This document shows, in pieces, positions 55,574 through 64,000 of a stretch of DNA of 64,000 bases. Source of the stretch: Rhodoferax sp. (GTDB lineage: Bacteria > Pseudomonadota > Gammaproteobacteria > Burkholderiales > Burkholderiaceae_C); assembly GCF_012927445.1 (NCBI RefSeq), contig NZ_JABBPD010000002.1, forward strand, positions 248,001 through 312,000, written 5' to 3'. The translations under genes and the position numbers were made by a program. Every line of letters starts with the position of its first letter. Position 1 is the stretch's first letter. Below the pieces are notes generated by a model that worked only from the letters and a program-made list of their open reading frames with translations, was not told where the DNA came from and did not search any database.

Positions 55574-56635
55574 CTAGGGATGGTCATGCCGGTGGTGACT
55601 GTCCGGAAAGTGCCGGTGGCTGTGGGCGAGCGGGACATGGGTGTGCGCATGGTTATGTGGCTCCTGCTCATCCAACGCCTCGGCATGGTGGTGTTGATGG
55701 TGCGCGTCATGCGTGTGCCAGTGGCCGTGTTGCAGGGCCTCGTGCTGGTGCGTGTGCTCATGCCGTTCGGTCAGGTGCAGCCAGATGCCGAGAGCCATGA
55801 GCAGCCCGGCGCCCCAGAACAAGGGTGACGTGCTTTCATGGAACACGCCAATGGCGATCGCCGCGCCCATGAACGGCGCGGCGCCGAAGTAAGCCCCGGT
55901 GCGCGCCGCACCCAAGTCGCGCAGCGCCACAACGAACAGCGTCAGACTGACGCCGTAACCGAGAAAACCGATCAGCAGGACCGGACTTGCCACGTGCAGT
56001 GGCGGCAGTGATTGGCCCATCACTAAAGCCAGCCCGATGTTGACCACGGCAGCGCTCAGTCCTTTCAGGCCGGCAATAAACAGCGCATCCGAGTTGGCCA
56101 CCTGGCGCGTCAGGTTGTTGTCAAGCGCCCAGCACAGGCAAGCGCCCACAATCAAGGCCGCGCCCAGCCCCCCATCGCCCGCGCTAACCTGGGTCGCGGG
56201 CCAGGACAACACCAGCCCACCCAGCACGATCAGCAACATGCCCAGCACCACGCGCCGGTCGGCGTTTTCCTTGAATACGAGCCAGGCCAGCACGGCCGTC
56301 AAGACGCCTTCAAAGTTGAGGAGCAGGGACGCAGAAGCGGCGCTCACGCGTGCCAGGCCCAGCATCAGCAAGGTAGGACCGGCAACGCCGCCGCAGGCAA
56401 TCGCGGCCAGCAGCCAGGGCCATTCGCTTCGCATCAGCCCGGGGTTGCGCCAGCCACGGTCACGCATGAGGCGCCAGCTCATTAGCCCGACACCACTGCC
56501 CAGATACAGCAAGCCCGCCAGCAGCATGGCAGACAATTCACCAACGAACTGCTTGGCAAAAGGCGTGCTGGCCCCAAACAAGGCAGCCGCGCCCAGTGCC
56601 GCGAAGACGGCGATCGGTGTATGGAATTTATTCAT
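55574..56635 (-). CDS. EamA/DMT transporter with His-rich C-terminal tail
   Basis: Drug/metabolite superfamily permease of 353 residues from ATG 56635. Ten hydrophobic segments form two EamA repeats (about residues 5-135 and 145-280). The last 65 residues or so form a hydrophilic tail with about 24 histidines (starts HLTERHEHTHQHEALQHG), which could bind Ni, Zn, Co or other metal. The substrate is unknown; a metal link is inferred from the tail. It converges with clpB, leaving 29 bases. A longer start at 56725 is unsupported. Confidence 0.85.
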   Translation of the reverse strand: MNKFHTPIAVFAALGAAALFGASTPFAKQFVGELSAMLLAGLLYLGSGVGLMSWRLMRDRGWRNPGLMRSEWPWLLAAIACGGVAGPTLLMLGLARVSAASASLLLNFEGVLTAVLAWLVFKENADRRVVLGMLLIVLGGLVLSWPATQVSAGDGGLGAALIVGACLCWALDNNLTRQVANSDALFIAGLKGLSAAVVNIGLALVMGQSLPPLHVASPVLLIGFLGYGVSLTLFVVALRDLGAARTGAYFGAAPFMGAAIAIGVFHESTSPLFWGAGLLMALGIWLHLTERHEHTHQHEALQHGHWHTHDAHHQHHHAEALDEQEPHNHAHTHVPLAHSHRHFPDSHHRHDHP

Positions 56636-56942
56636 GCGGTGCGTGATCTTGGATGCTTCATAAACTGAAGCTGATATGTCTGTGTTTCGTTGTTCGTGAT
56701 GGCCGCCAACAGCCGGCTCTTCCATTCGCTGTGTTTGGCAATGGCGAGGTCCAGATTCATGGGTATCCCGGGTTGAATTTCAAAAGGTGCGCCATTATCC
56801 TATCGTCTCTGCGCGCGTTATCCACTATGGAAATAATAGCTGCTTGCGTATATTCGACGGGGGCTAGAGGCTATTTTTTTCTAAATGTCGCGGAGGTGAC
56901 CACCTGCGAATATGGCGGCGCTGCCTGACTTACCATTGCGCC
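56636..56942. other. Intergenic stretch between divergent transporter genes
   Basis: This 307-base gap separates the minus-strand His-tailed DMT gene from the plus-strand MFS gene. It holds copy F of the 48-bp element near its right end and presumably both promoters. No convincing gene or RNA was seen. Confidence 0.5.
56823..56870 (-). repeat. 48-bp dispersed element, copy F (intergenic)
   Basis: On the + strand it contains AATAATAGCTGCTTGCG and ends GACGGGGGCTAGAGG, followed by CTATTTTTTT. It aligns ungapped to copy C over 48 bases. It lies about 70 bases upstream of the MFS gene. Confidence 0.8.
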
Positions 56943-58169
56943 ATGACCAGCACGACAAGCCATTTCCCTCTTCCTGTTCCTCTCAAGCAGGACGCCACCA
57001 TCATTGGCCTGGTCGGGCTGGCCCATGCCAGCTCGCACTTTGCCCACCTGCTGCTGCCGCTGATGTTTCCGGTATTCATGCAAGAGTTCGGTTTGAGCTA
57101 CTCTGAACTGGGCCTGCTGATGACCACGTTTTTTGTCGTCTCGGGTCTGGGACAGGCGTCCGCCGGTTTTGTGGTGGACCGGCTGGGTGCGCGGCCTTTG
57201 CTGTTTGTGGCGCTCGGCATTTTTGTGCTGGCGTGCAGCGCGGCGTCCATGGTGACTGGCTACACCGGCTTGCTGGTGGTGGCGGCGCTGGCGGGTCTGG
57301 GCAATGCCACTTTTCACCCGGTTGATTTCACCATCTTGAATCAGCGGGTTTCTGGTCCGCGGCTGGGTTATGCCTTCAGTGCCCATGGCTTGACGGGCAA
57401 CCTGGGCTGGGCCGCCGCGCCTGTCTTTTTCGCGTCAATCAGCAGCCTGTACAGCTGGCGCACCGCTTACCTGGCTGCCGCTGCCATGTATGTGGTCATT
57501 TTGGGCTTGCTGGTCCTGCAGCGCGACAAACTGAGCACCCAGGTTGCGGTGCGCCATGCGGACACCCCTGCGTAGCATGACCTGGCCTTCATGAAGCTGC
57601 CGGTGGTCTGGTGGTGCTTTGGCTTCTTTATGTTGTCGACCATGACGCTGGCAGTGGTGCAAAGTTTTTCCGTCTCCATTCTGAAGGCCATGCACGGCGT
57701 GAGCTTTGAGGCGGCCACCCTGACACTGACCGCTTACATGCTGTGTGGTGCCGTGGGTATGTTCGTGGGCGGTTTCATCGCCGCACGCACAGACAACAGT
57801 GACCGCGTGGTCGCTATCGCCATGAGCGTGGCGGCGGTCTTGTTGGCGCTGTGTGGCACCGGTCTATTCGGGGCTTTGGGCACGATGGTGGTGCTGGCCG
57901 GCACCGGCTTCGCGGTGGGTATCGGCGGGCCGTCGCGCGACATGATGATCAAGAAAGCTACACCCCAAGGGGCCACTGGCCGGGTGTATGGCATGGTGTA
58001 TTCCGGGCTGGATGTGGGCTTTGCAATTTCCCCGATCCTGTTTGGCGGCTTCATGGATCGGGGCTGGTACGGCGCGACCTTGTTCGGCGCGGCCGCGGTG
58101 TTGCTACTCAGCGTGGTGGCGGCGGTGGGGGTTGGTCAGCGCACTTCCAGACGCACGGCGCCTAACTGA
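56943..58169 (+). pseudogene. MFS transporter gene interrupted by an amber codon
   Basis: Two halves of one major facilitator permease stand in the same frame. The first (56943-57575, 210 residues, about six helices, containing GLSYSELGLLMTTFFVVSGL and VVDRLGARPLLFVALG) ends at TAG 57573-57575. The second (from ATG 57591, 192 residues, about six helices, containing IGGPSRDMMIKKATPQGATG) continues without any frame change after HDLAF. No ribosome site precedes ATG 57591. A single base change in CAG, GAG, AAG or TGG would explain the break in the central loop. Sequencing error and real nonsense mutation cannot be told apart here. Confidence 0.75.
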
Positions 58170-58208
58170 TCAGACAAAGCGTCGAGTTGGTTTGACGGTT
58201 TTGAGAAC

Positions 58209-58239
58209 AAAAAAAGGCCGACTTTCGTCGGCCTTTTTT
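58209..58239. terminator. Bidirectional terminator between converging genes
   Basis: AAAAAGGCCGAC and GTCGGCCTTTTTT pair around loop TTTC at 58211-58239. It serves the MFS gene on the plus strand and the SWIB-domain gene on the minus strand. Confidence 0.9.
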
Positions 58240-58260
58240 GGAGCAAACAGCCGGGGCTGA

Positions 58261-58695
58261 TTACTTGAGGTGCTTGCCGATCAGGCCAGCCATCTCGAAC
58301 ATGGACACCTGCACCTTGCCGAAGACTTCCTTCAGCTTGGCATCGGCATTGATCATGCGCTTGTTGATGGCGTCTTGCAGCTTGTTCTTTTTGATGTAAA
58401 CCCACAACTGCTTCACCACCTCGGTGCGTGGCAGTGGGCTTGCACCCACGACAGCAGCCAGTGCGGCGCTAGGTGTCAGGGCTTTCATGAAGGCTGCATT
58501 GGCAGTCCGCTTTTTAGCCGGTACGGCCTTTTTGGCAGCGACTACTTTTTTAGCGGGTGCTGCTTTTTTGGCTGGTGCCTTGGCGGCGACCGTCTTGGCG
58601 GGGGCTACTTTCTTAGCCGGGGCCGCGCTCTTGGCCGGCGCTGCTTTTTTTGCGGGAGCAGCTTTTTTTGCCGGAGCTTTCGTTGCAGTTGCCAT
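58261..58695 (-). CDS. SWIB/MDM2-domain protein with histone H1-like tail
   Basis: Protein of 144 residues. The N-terminal 65 residues are repeats of Ala, Lys and Pro (KKAAPAKK type), like histone H1 tails. The C-terminal part (from about residue 68, MKALTPSAALAAVVGASPLP and KQLWVYIKKNKLQDAINKR) is a SWIB domain. Such fusions occur in Burkholderiales and Chlamydia; a nucleoid role is likely but not shown. ATG 58695 has AAGGAC nearby upstream. Ends before the bidirectional terminator. Confidence 0.88.
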   Translation of the reverse strand: MATATKAPAKKAAPAKKAAPAKSAAPAKKVAPAKTVAAKAPAKKAAPAKKVVAAKKAVPAKKRTANAAFMKALTPSAALAAVVGASPLPRTEVVKQLWVYIKKNKLQDAINKRMINADAKLKEVFGKVQVSMFEMAGLIGKHLK

Positions 58696-59013
58696 GATTT
58701 ATTGTCCTTCTAGAAGTTGATTAATCACCAGCAAAAAACTGCTTCTTCACTGGCAAACTGAATGCTACTGGAGAATATGCGTGTTTCCTAGGGAAAAAGG
58801 GTTTATTTCATTGGAGAACGTTGTTTTTTCATAGGCGATTCAATGGTTTTTGAGTGGGAAGCAAAATGTATCCGTGTGTGTCGCTGAAAAGTACGCGCAA
58901 AGGTCTGACGATGTCGGTATCAACGCACGGTCTTGAAACGCTATTTCATGCGCCAACGTCTGGTGATATCCCGATGGGAAGCCCTACAATTTTGTGAACT
59001 AAAGGAACCCACC
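58696..59013. other. Divergent promoter region of the SWIB gene and rraA
   Basis: This 318-base gap lies between the minus-strand SWIB gene and plus-strand rraA. It is AT-rich near the SWIB side and must contain both promoters. I could not assign hexamers with confidence. No gene-like frame or tRNA was seen. Confidence 0.4.
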
Positions 59014-59535
59014 ATGACCCCTTCATTTGCCACTTGTGACCTGTGCGACGTCCATAAAAATGATGCAGCCGGCGACTTCCGAGTCTTGCCTCCTGTGTTT
59101 CATGACTTTGGTGCTGTGCGCAAGTTTTGCGGACCGGTCGTGACCATCAAGTGCTTTGAGGACAACTCGCTGGTTAAAGCGGCGGTTGATTCTGTGGGCT
59201 TTGAAGAGACTGCTTTCGGCCGGGTCGGCAAGGTATTGGTGGTTGACGGTGGAGGGTCCTTGCGCCGGGCCTTGTTGGGCGGCAACCTTGGCGCTGCGGC
59301 GGCCAGAAACGGTTGGGCTGGCGTTGTGGTTGATGGTTGTGTGCGCGACGTGGCTGAGTTGGCCGCGCTGGACGTCGGCATTCGCGCCTTGGCCAGCATG
59401 CCGCTGCCAACGGAGAAGCGCAATGAAGGACAAAAAGACGTCGCGGTTCAATTACAGGCGGTCTGGGTGCGTCCCGGCGATTGGCTTTATGCCGATGAAG
59501 ATGGCATGGTGATTGGCGCCGGCCGTTTGATTTGA
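59014..59535 (+). CDS. rraA: RraA-family protein (RNase E inhibitor or HMG aldolase)
   Basis: Protein of 173 residues from ATG 59014 with AAAGGA before it. The fold signatures VLVVDGGGSLRRALLGGNL, WAGVVVDGCVRDVAELAAL and ADEDGMVIGAG are those of RraA. The family includes inhibitors of RNase E and class II 4-hydroxy-4-methyl-2-oxoglutarate/oxaloacetate decarboxylating aldolases. The GG-G/R-D motif fits either. RraA is kept as name by convention; function is not certain. Confidence 0.88.
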   Translation: MTPSFATCDLCDVHKNDAAGDFRVLPPVFHDFGAVRKFCGPVVTIKCFEDNSLVKAAVDSVGFEETAFGRVGKVLVVDGGGSLRRALLGGNLGAAAARNGWAGVVVDGCVRDVAELAALDVGIRALASMPLPTEKRNEGQKDVAVQLQAVWVRPGDWLYADEDGMVIGAGRLI

Positions 59536-59784
59536 TTCGGGTTTAAACCTTGTCGACGCTGACGGGCAGGGCAGCCAATACCACGGCAGGTAAGAAAAAG
59601 AGTCGGTACGGTGATGCAATTCCGACGCCGGCGTGCAGATGATGCGTATATTTCACATTGTGGTATCAATGTTTGTTTTATAAAAAATTCAATAGTTGCA
59701 TGACGTGAAATACAAAATAGACAAGAGAATATTTTTCATATCGCAAATTCACTCTCTCAAGTCATTGATTTTATTGGGTTAAAT

Positions 59785-59806
59785 TTATGTCTTATATAAG
59801 ACATAA
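59785..59806. promoter_or_regulatory. 22-bp perfect palindrome upstream of aceA (operator 1)
   Basis: The 22 bases TTATGTCTTATATAAGACATAA (shown as two 11-base halves: TTATGTCTTAT and ATAAGACATAA) are a perfect palindrome. Such short, ungapped palindromes are typical operators of dimeric GntR-type regulators. Regulator identity is inferred only. Confidence 0.7.
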
Positions 59807-59817
59807 GATTAAAAATA

Positions 59818-59833
59818 AGTCTTATATAAGACT
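59818..59833. promoter_or_regulatory. 16-bp palindrome upstream of aceA (operator 2)
   Basis: AGTCTTATATAAGACT repeats the core GTCTTATATAAGAC of operator 1. The centres are 30 bases apart, about three helical turns, which allows two dimers on one face of the DNA. It lies 75 bases before the aceA ATG. Confidence 0.7.
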
Positions 59834-59907
59834 AGAATAGATCTCATGAACACCGGATTGCATCATTGCCGGTACAGACTGTTTTAATCAACCCTTGGAG
59901 TGATCTC

Positions 59908-61227
59908 ATGCCGAAATACACAACAGAAACTTTGAGCCGCGAAGAACAAATCGCCGCTTTGGAAAAAGACTGGGCGACCAACCCCCGTTGGAAGGGTATC
60001 AAACGCGGCTACAGCGCTGCTGACGTTGTCCGTCTGCGTGGTTCATTCCCCATCGAGCACACCTTGGCCCGTCGCGGTGCTGAAAAGCTCTGGAATCTGG
60101 TCACGACCGAACCCTATGTCAATTGCCTGGGCGCATTGACCGGCGGCCAAGCCATGCAGCAAGTCAAGGCTGGCGTGAAAGCCATCTACCTGTCCGGCTG
60201 GCAAGTTGCTGCGGACAACAACTCGTATGCCTCCATGTACCCGGACCAGTCCTTGTACCCCGTGGACTCGGTGCCGACCGTGGTTGAACGCATCAACAAC
60301 ACTTTCCGTCGCGCTGACGAGATTCAACACTCCAGAGGTGTTGACGCCGGTGACAAGGGCTATATTGATAATTTCGCCCCGATCGTGGCGGACGCTGAAG
60401 CCGGTTTCGGCGGTGTCCTGAACGCGTTTGAGCTGATGAAGGCCATGATCAAGGCCGGCGCAGCTGGTGTGCATTGGGAAGATCAATTGGCTTCGGTCAA
60501 GAAATGCGGCCACATGGGCGGCAAAGTGCTGGTGCCAACCGCCGAAGCCATCCAGAAGCTGGTGGCTGCCCGTATGGCGGCTGACGTCTGCGGCGTGCCA
60601 ACACTGGTGATCGCCCGTACCGATGCAGAAGCGGCTGATTTGCTGACCAGCGACTATGACGAAAACGACAAGCCATTCCTGACCGGTGAGCGCACTGCAG
60701 AAGGCTTCTACAAGACCAACAAGGGTATGGACCAGGCGATCAGCCGTGCCGTTGCCTACGCTGAATACGCTGACTTGGTGTGGTGCGAAACCGGTACGCC
60801 TGATCTGGCCTTCGCCAAGAAGTTTGCTGATGCTGTGCATGCCAAACATCCTGGCAAGATGCTGGCGTACAACTGCTCGCCATCGTTCAACTGGAAGAAA
60901 AACCTGGACGATGCCACCATCGCCAAGTTCCAGAAAGAACTGGGCGCCATGGGCTACAAGTACCAGTTCATCACCTTGGCTGGCATTCACTCCATGTGGT
61001 ACAACATGTTCGATCTGGCACAAGACTATGTCAAACGCGGCATGTCGGCTTACGTCGAGAAGGTGCAAGAGCCTGAATTTGCTGCCCGTGACCGTGGTTA
61101 CACCTTCGTGTCGCACCAGCAAGAAGTGGGCACCGGCTACTTCGATGAAGTCACCACCGTGATTCAGGGCGGCAAGTCCAGTGTCACTGCGCTGACCGGC
61201 TCCACCGAAGAAGAGCAGTTCCACTAA
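59908..61227 (+). CDS. aceA: Isocitrate lyase
   Basis: First enzyme of the glyoxylate shunt, splitting isocitrate to glyoxylate and succinate; 439 residues from ATG 59908 with TTGGAG at 59895-59900. The catalytic cysteine is C200 in [13 protein letters not shown]. Other conserved parts are [20 protein letters not shown] and [12 protein letters not shown]. The length and these motifs fit class I isocitrate lyase. A downstream terminator makes it monocistronic. Malate synthase is not in the window. Confidence 0.96.
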   Translation: MPKYTTETLSREEQIAALEKDWATNPRWKGIKRGYSAADVVRLRGSFPIEHTLARRGAEKLWNLVTTEPYVNCLGALTGGQAMQQVKAGVKAIYLSGWQVAADNNSYASMYPDQSLYPVDSVPTVVERINNTFRRADEIQHSRGVDAGDKGYIDNFAPIVADAEAGFGGVLNAFELMKAMIKAGAAGVHWEDQLASVKKCGHMGGKVLVPTAEAIQKLVAARMAADVCGVPTLVIARTDAEAADLLTSDYDENDKPFLTGERTAEGFYKTNKGMDQAISRAVAYAEYADLVWCETGTPDLAFAKKFADAVHAKHPGKMLAYNCSPSFNWKKNLDDATIAKFQKELGAMGYKYQFITLAGIHSMWYNMFDLAQDYVKRGMSAYVEKVQEPEFAARDRGYTFVSHQQEVGTGYFDEVTTVIQGGKSSVTALTGSTEEEQFH

Positions 61228-61246
61228 GCAGAATTGCTGATTCAAT

Positions 61247-61291
61247 AAGGGCCTGTGTCATCCTGAAGTGGGTGGCACAGGCCCTTTTTTT
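61247..61291 (+). terminator. Intrinsic terminator after aceA
   Basis: GGGCCTGTG (61249-61257) pairs with CACAGGCCC (61276-61284) and is followed by seven T. Confidence 0.88.
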
Positions 61292-61385
61292 GTTAGACTT
61301 AAAGCCTAATTTCATAAAAAGCGCGAGAAAGGCAGTCTGGTTATGACACCGCGAACGACCACCGAAAAGTTAAATAGCTTATAGG

Positions 61386-61433
61386 CCGTTAGCCCCCGCG
61401 CCTATTGCGCACGTAGCTATAGAATTCATAGTA
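61386..61433 (+). repeat. 48-bp dispersed element, copy G (thrS leader)
   Basis: It reads CCGTTAGCCCCCGCGCC and ends AGAATTCATAGTA; same orientation as copies A and B, ungapped over 48 bases. It abuts the left arm of the hairpin before thrS. Confidence 0.78.
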
Positions 61434-61458
61434 AAGCGCGGCTGGTTCCGCGCTTTTT
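61433..61458 (+). promoter_or_regulatory. Terminator-like hairpin in the thrS leader
   Basis: AAAGCGCGG (61433-61441) pairs with CCGCGCTTT (61448-61456), followed by TTGTTTTG. It looks like an intrinsic terminator 32 bases before the thrS start. Further upstream, AAAAAGCGCG (61316-61325) is an exact complement to the same right arm (61449-61458), so an alternative fold is possible. Attenuation of thrS is inferred. Confidence 0.5.
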
Positions 61459-61489
61459 GTTTTGCTCTCCCTCATTCTGGTTTTTCATC

Positions 61490-63415
61490 ATGATTCAAAT
61501 CACACTTCCTGACGGCTCCCAACGTGACTACTCCGGTCCGGTGACGGTGGCCGAAGTGGCTGCTTCCATCGGTGCAGGTCTGGCCAAAGCGGCGCTGGCA
61601 GGCAAGGTTGACGGCAAGGTGGTCGACACCAGTTATCTGATCGAGGCAAACAGTCCTTTGTCCATCATCACGGCCAAAGATGCCGATGGTTTGGAAGTCA
61701 TTCGCCACTCCACGGCGCACTTGCTGGCTTATGCCGTCAAAGAGTTGTTTCCGGATGCGCAGGTCACGATTGGTCCGGTGATTGAGCACGGTTTTTTCTA
61801 CGACTTCTCGTACAAGCGGCCCTTCACACCGGACGACTTGATCGTTATTGAGAAAAAAATGCTCTCACTGGCGGCCAAAGACGAGCCCATTACCCGTCGC
61901 GTGCTGCCCCGTGATGAAGCGGTGGCCTATTTCAAGGGTTTGGGCGAGCATTACAAGGCGGAGATCATCGCCAGCATTCCCGCCAACGAGGATGTATCGC
62001 TCTATCGCGAAGGTAACTTCGAAGACTTGTGTCGTGGGCCGCACGTGCCCAGTACCGGTAAGCTCAAGCACTTCAAGCTGATGAAGCTGGCGGGCGCCTA
62101 CTGGCGCGGCGATCATCACAACGAAATGCTGCAGCGCATCTACGGCACAGCCTGGGCCACCAAGGATGAATTGCAGCAGCATTTGACAATGCTCGAAGAG
62201 GCCGAAAAACGCGATCACCGCAAACTCGGGCGTGAACTCGACCTGTTTCATATTGATGACCATGCGCCGGGACTGGTGTTTTGGCACCCCAAGGGCTGGA
62301 CGCTATGGCAGGGCGTTGAGCAATACATGCGCCAGGTGTACCGCGACAACGGCTATCAGGAGGTCAAGGGCCCGCAGATCATCGACAAAACGCTGTGGGA
62401 GAAAACGGGTCACTGGGAAAAGTACCGCGAAAACATGTTCACGACCGAGTCGGAAAAACGCGAGTACGCCCTGAAACCAATGAACTGCCCGGGTCATATT
62501 CTGATTTTCAAGCAGGGCATCAAGAGCTATCGTGATCTGCCGTTGCGTTACGGCGAGTTTGGCCAATGCCACCGCAACGAGCCATCGGGTGGTCTGCACG
62601 GCATCATGCGGGTGCGTGGCTTTACGCAGGATGACGGCCATATTTTTTGCACCGAAGACCAGATCCTGCAAGAGTGCGTTGATTACACGGCCTTGTTGCA
62701 AAAAGTCTATACCGACTTTGGTTTCAAAAACATCATTTACAAGATCGCCACTCGTCCAGAGCAGCGCATTGGCTGTGATGAAGTCTGGGACAAGGCAGAA
62801 GCTGCTTTGATTGAAAGCCTGAGTGCCTCTGGTTGCGAGTATGAAATCTCCCCGGGGGAGGGTGCCTTTTATGGTCCCAAGATCGAATACACACTCAAGG
62901 ATGCGATTGGGCGTCATTGGCAATGTGGAACCATTCAGGTTGACTTTTCGATGCCTGAGCGCCTGGATGCTGAATATGTAGGTGAGGACGGCGCTCGTCA
63001 CCGACCTGTGATGCTGCACCGTGCCATCGTGGGCAGTCTGGAGCGTTTCATCGGAATTTTGATTGAAGAAAGTGCAGGCGCATTGCCTGTCTGGCTGGCG
63101 CCGGTGCAAGTTGCGGTGCTCAATATTACCGATGCACAAGCTGATTACTGTCGCGAAATTGTTGAAAAATTAAAGAAGTCATTGCCCAATCAAGAGCTTA
63201 GGGTGATTACGGATCTGCGTAACGAGAAAATAACGTATAAAATACGAGAGCATTCAATGCAAAAGCTGCCCTACATCCTTGTCGTGGGCGATAAGGAAAA
63301 GGCAGCGGGTACCGTTGCAGTGCGCGCCCGGGGTGGTCAAGATCTCGGTGTGATGTCTCTCGATGCATTCGTGCAGAAAATAGCAGAAGACATCACTGGC
63401 AAGTCTGTTGTCTAA
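61490..63415 (+). CDS. thrS: Threonyl-tRNA synthetase
   Basis: Class II aminoacyl-tRNA synthetase, 641 residues from ATG 61490. The N-terminal TGS domain ([18 protein letters not shown]) is followed by the editing domain ([20 protein letters not shown]). The catalytic core holds [10 protein letters not shown] (zinc Cys) and [17 protein letters not shown], and the C-terminus is the anticodon-binding domain ([18 protein letters not shown]). thrS followed by infC is the conserved order. No clear ribosome site is seen, and an upstream frame from 61457 is unlikely. Confidence 0.96.
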   Translation: MIQITLPDGSQRDYSGPVTVAEVAASIGAGLAKAALAGKVDGKVVDTSYLIEANSPLSIITAKDADGLEVIRHSTAHLLAYAVKELFPDAQVTIGPVIEHGFFYDFSYKRPFTPDDLIVIEKKMLSLAAKDEPITRRVLPRDEAVAYFKGLGEHYKAEIIASIPANEDVSLYREGNFEDLCRGPHVPSTGKLKHFKLMKLAGAYWRGDHHNEMLQRIYGTAWATKDELQQHLTMLEEAEKRDHRKLGRELDLFHIDDHAPGLVFWHPKGWTLWQGVEQYMRQVYRDNGYQEVKGPQIIDKTLWEKTGHWEKYRENMFTTESEKREYALKPMNCPGHILIFKQGIKSYRDLPLRYGEFGQCHRNEPSGGLHGIMRVRGFTQDDGHIFCTEDQILQECVDYTALLQKVYTDFGFKNIIYKIATRPEQRIGCDEVWDKAEAALIESLSASGCEYEISPGEGAFYGPKIEYTLKDAIGRHWQCGTIQVDFSMPERLDAEYVGEDGARHRPVMLHRAIVGSLERFIGILIEESAGALPVWLAPVQVAVLNITDAQADYCREIVEKLKKSLPNQELRVITDLRNEKITYKIREHSMQKLPYILVVGDKEKAAGTVAVRARGGQDLGVMSLDAFVQKIAEDITGKSVV

Positions 63416-63504
63416 GCTGATATCAAGCAAGATTGCAGTTTTCCCGCGTACATGTACTGGTTTTCGCTACGTTTTATGTAGCAGAATATGTGAAGGATTA
63501 AGCC

Positions 63505-64000
63505 ATCGCTACTGAATTTCGTGACCGCCGTCACCGCGAAGAACGCAAACACCGTCTGAACCGTGAAATCATGGCTCCTGAAGTTCGACTCTCCGGGGTT
63601 GAAAATGAGCCGCTTGGAGTGGTTAGCCTCATGGAGGCGCTGCGTATGGCTGGTGATTTGGATGTTGACTTGGTTGAGATTTCTGCCACGGCGGTTCCGC
63701 CGGTCTGTCGTTTGATGGATTACGGTAAATTCAAATACCAAGAGCAGAAAAAAGCGGCGGAAGCGAAAGCAAAGCAGACGGTTATTGAGATCAAAGAGAT
63801 CAAGTTCCGTCCTGGTACTGATGATGGCGACTACAACATCAAGATGCGCAACATCAAGCGCTTTTTGTCCGAAGGTGATAAGTGCAAGATTACGTTGCGT
63901 TTCCGTGGTCGCGAGATTACGCACCAGGAAATCGGCATGGCCTTGTTGAATCGTATTCGCAGTGAATTGGGCGATTTGATCTTGATTGAGCAATTTCCCA
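63505..64000 (+). CDS. infC: Translation initiation factor IF-3 (3' end outside window)
   Basis: The first 165 codons of IF-3 are visible. The frame reads, after the start, [20 protein letters not shown], then [40 protein letters not shown] and [20 protein letters not shown], as in IF-3. No ATG, GTG or TTG is available: an in-frame TAA stands at 63499-63501 and the first in-frame ATG is some 24 codons later. ATC at 63505, 7 bases after AAGGA, is therefore the start. Atypical AUU/AUC starts of infC are known and allow autoregulation. The gene runs off the end. Confidence 0.93.
   Translation, partial: MATEFRDRRHREERKHRLNREIMAPEVRLSGVENEPLGVVSLMEALRMAGDLDVDLVEISATAVPPVCRLMDYGKFKYQEQKKAAEAKAKQTVIEIKEIKFRPGTDDGDYNIKMRNIKRFLSEGDKCKITLRFRGREITHQEIGMALLNRIRSELGDLILIEQFP

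Larger units (their letters stand above)
59536..59907. other. AT-rich regulatory region upstream of aceA
   Basis: The 372-base gap between rraA and aceA becomes strongly AT-rich from about 59640 on, unlike the rest of the window. It contains two palindromes with identical 14-base core close to aceA (listed separately). No coding frame is convincing. Confidence 0.6.

Noticed and set aside
63412..63993. Minus-strand open frame of 193 codons at the right end
   Set aside because: Antisense to infC, whose IF-3 similarity is clear. It only looks open because infC has a non-standard start and was easy to overlook.

Overview
The window is a gene-dense piece of a betaproteobacterial chromosome. Gene content and order, protein similarity recognised by eye, and the priB-containing rpsF-priB-rpsR-rplI block point to Burkholderiales, family Comamonadaceae. 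Rhodoferax or Polaromonas is the closest guess; this is inference, because no 16S gene is present. No phage, integrase, IS element or CRISPR array was seen. Almost everything is housekeeping or stress and metal physiology.

Layout. 1-5.4 kb: pgsA, a DMT exporter, a tartrate/malate dehydrogenase-like gene, an HU gene, tRNA-Val(UAC), the periplasmic-folding protein PpiD and tRNA-His(GUG). 5.5-10.8 kb: an SOS mutagenesis cassette imuA-imuB-dnaE2 behind a near-ideal LexA box that overlaps the -10 element. 11-13.6 kb: a LysR regulator with a second in-frame LysR-like tail after its stop codon, divergent from doxX and a pirin gene. 13.9-18.5 kb: a SNF2 helicase, a small 5'-3' exonuclease and a quinone oxidoreductase. 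18.6-24.4 kb: surE-pcm-nlpD-rpoS (general stress), a PolB-like exonuclease and rlmD. 24.4-34.2 kb: YccA and GlcG-like genes, then an iron island on the minus strand (TonB receptor, piuC, an unannotated 24-residue membrane peptide, tonB-exbB-exbD-hemP; and feoA-feoB plus a Cys-rich small membrane protein), with Fur-like boxes upstream of both units. 34.2-40.1 kb: ppsR/ppsA and a large sodium:solute symporter. 40.1-43.2 kb: rpsF-priB-rpsR-rplI and dnaB. 43.3-46.2 kb: PhoH-PIN, Bcp and Mth938-like genes. 46.2-55.5 kb: alaA, hom-thrC joined by overlapping stop and start codons to mobB-moeA-moaD, then moaE and clpB. 55.6-59.5 kb: a His-tailed DMT transporter, an MFS gene broken by an amber codon, a SWIB-domain chromatin-like protein and rraA. 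59.8-64 kb: aceA behind two identical-core palindromes, thrS with a hairpin leader, and the start of infC, which appears to use AUC as start codon.

The most unusual signal cuts across the genes. A 48-bp palindrome-containing element occurs at least seven times and aligns without gaps. Three copies are intergenic. Four lie inside reading frames (rpoS, rlmD, the signal peptide of the TonB receptor, and moeA). The three same-strand coding copies are all read in the same frame and add a similar 16-residue peptide to unrelated proteins. The opposite-strand copy uses the only open frame of that strand. I know of no description of this family, but could not search.
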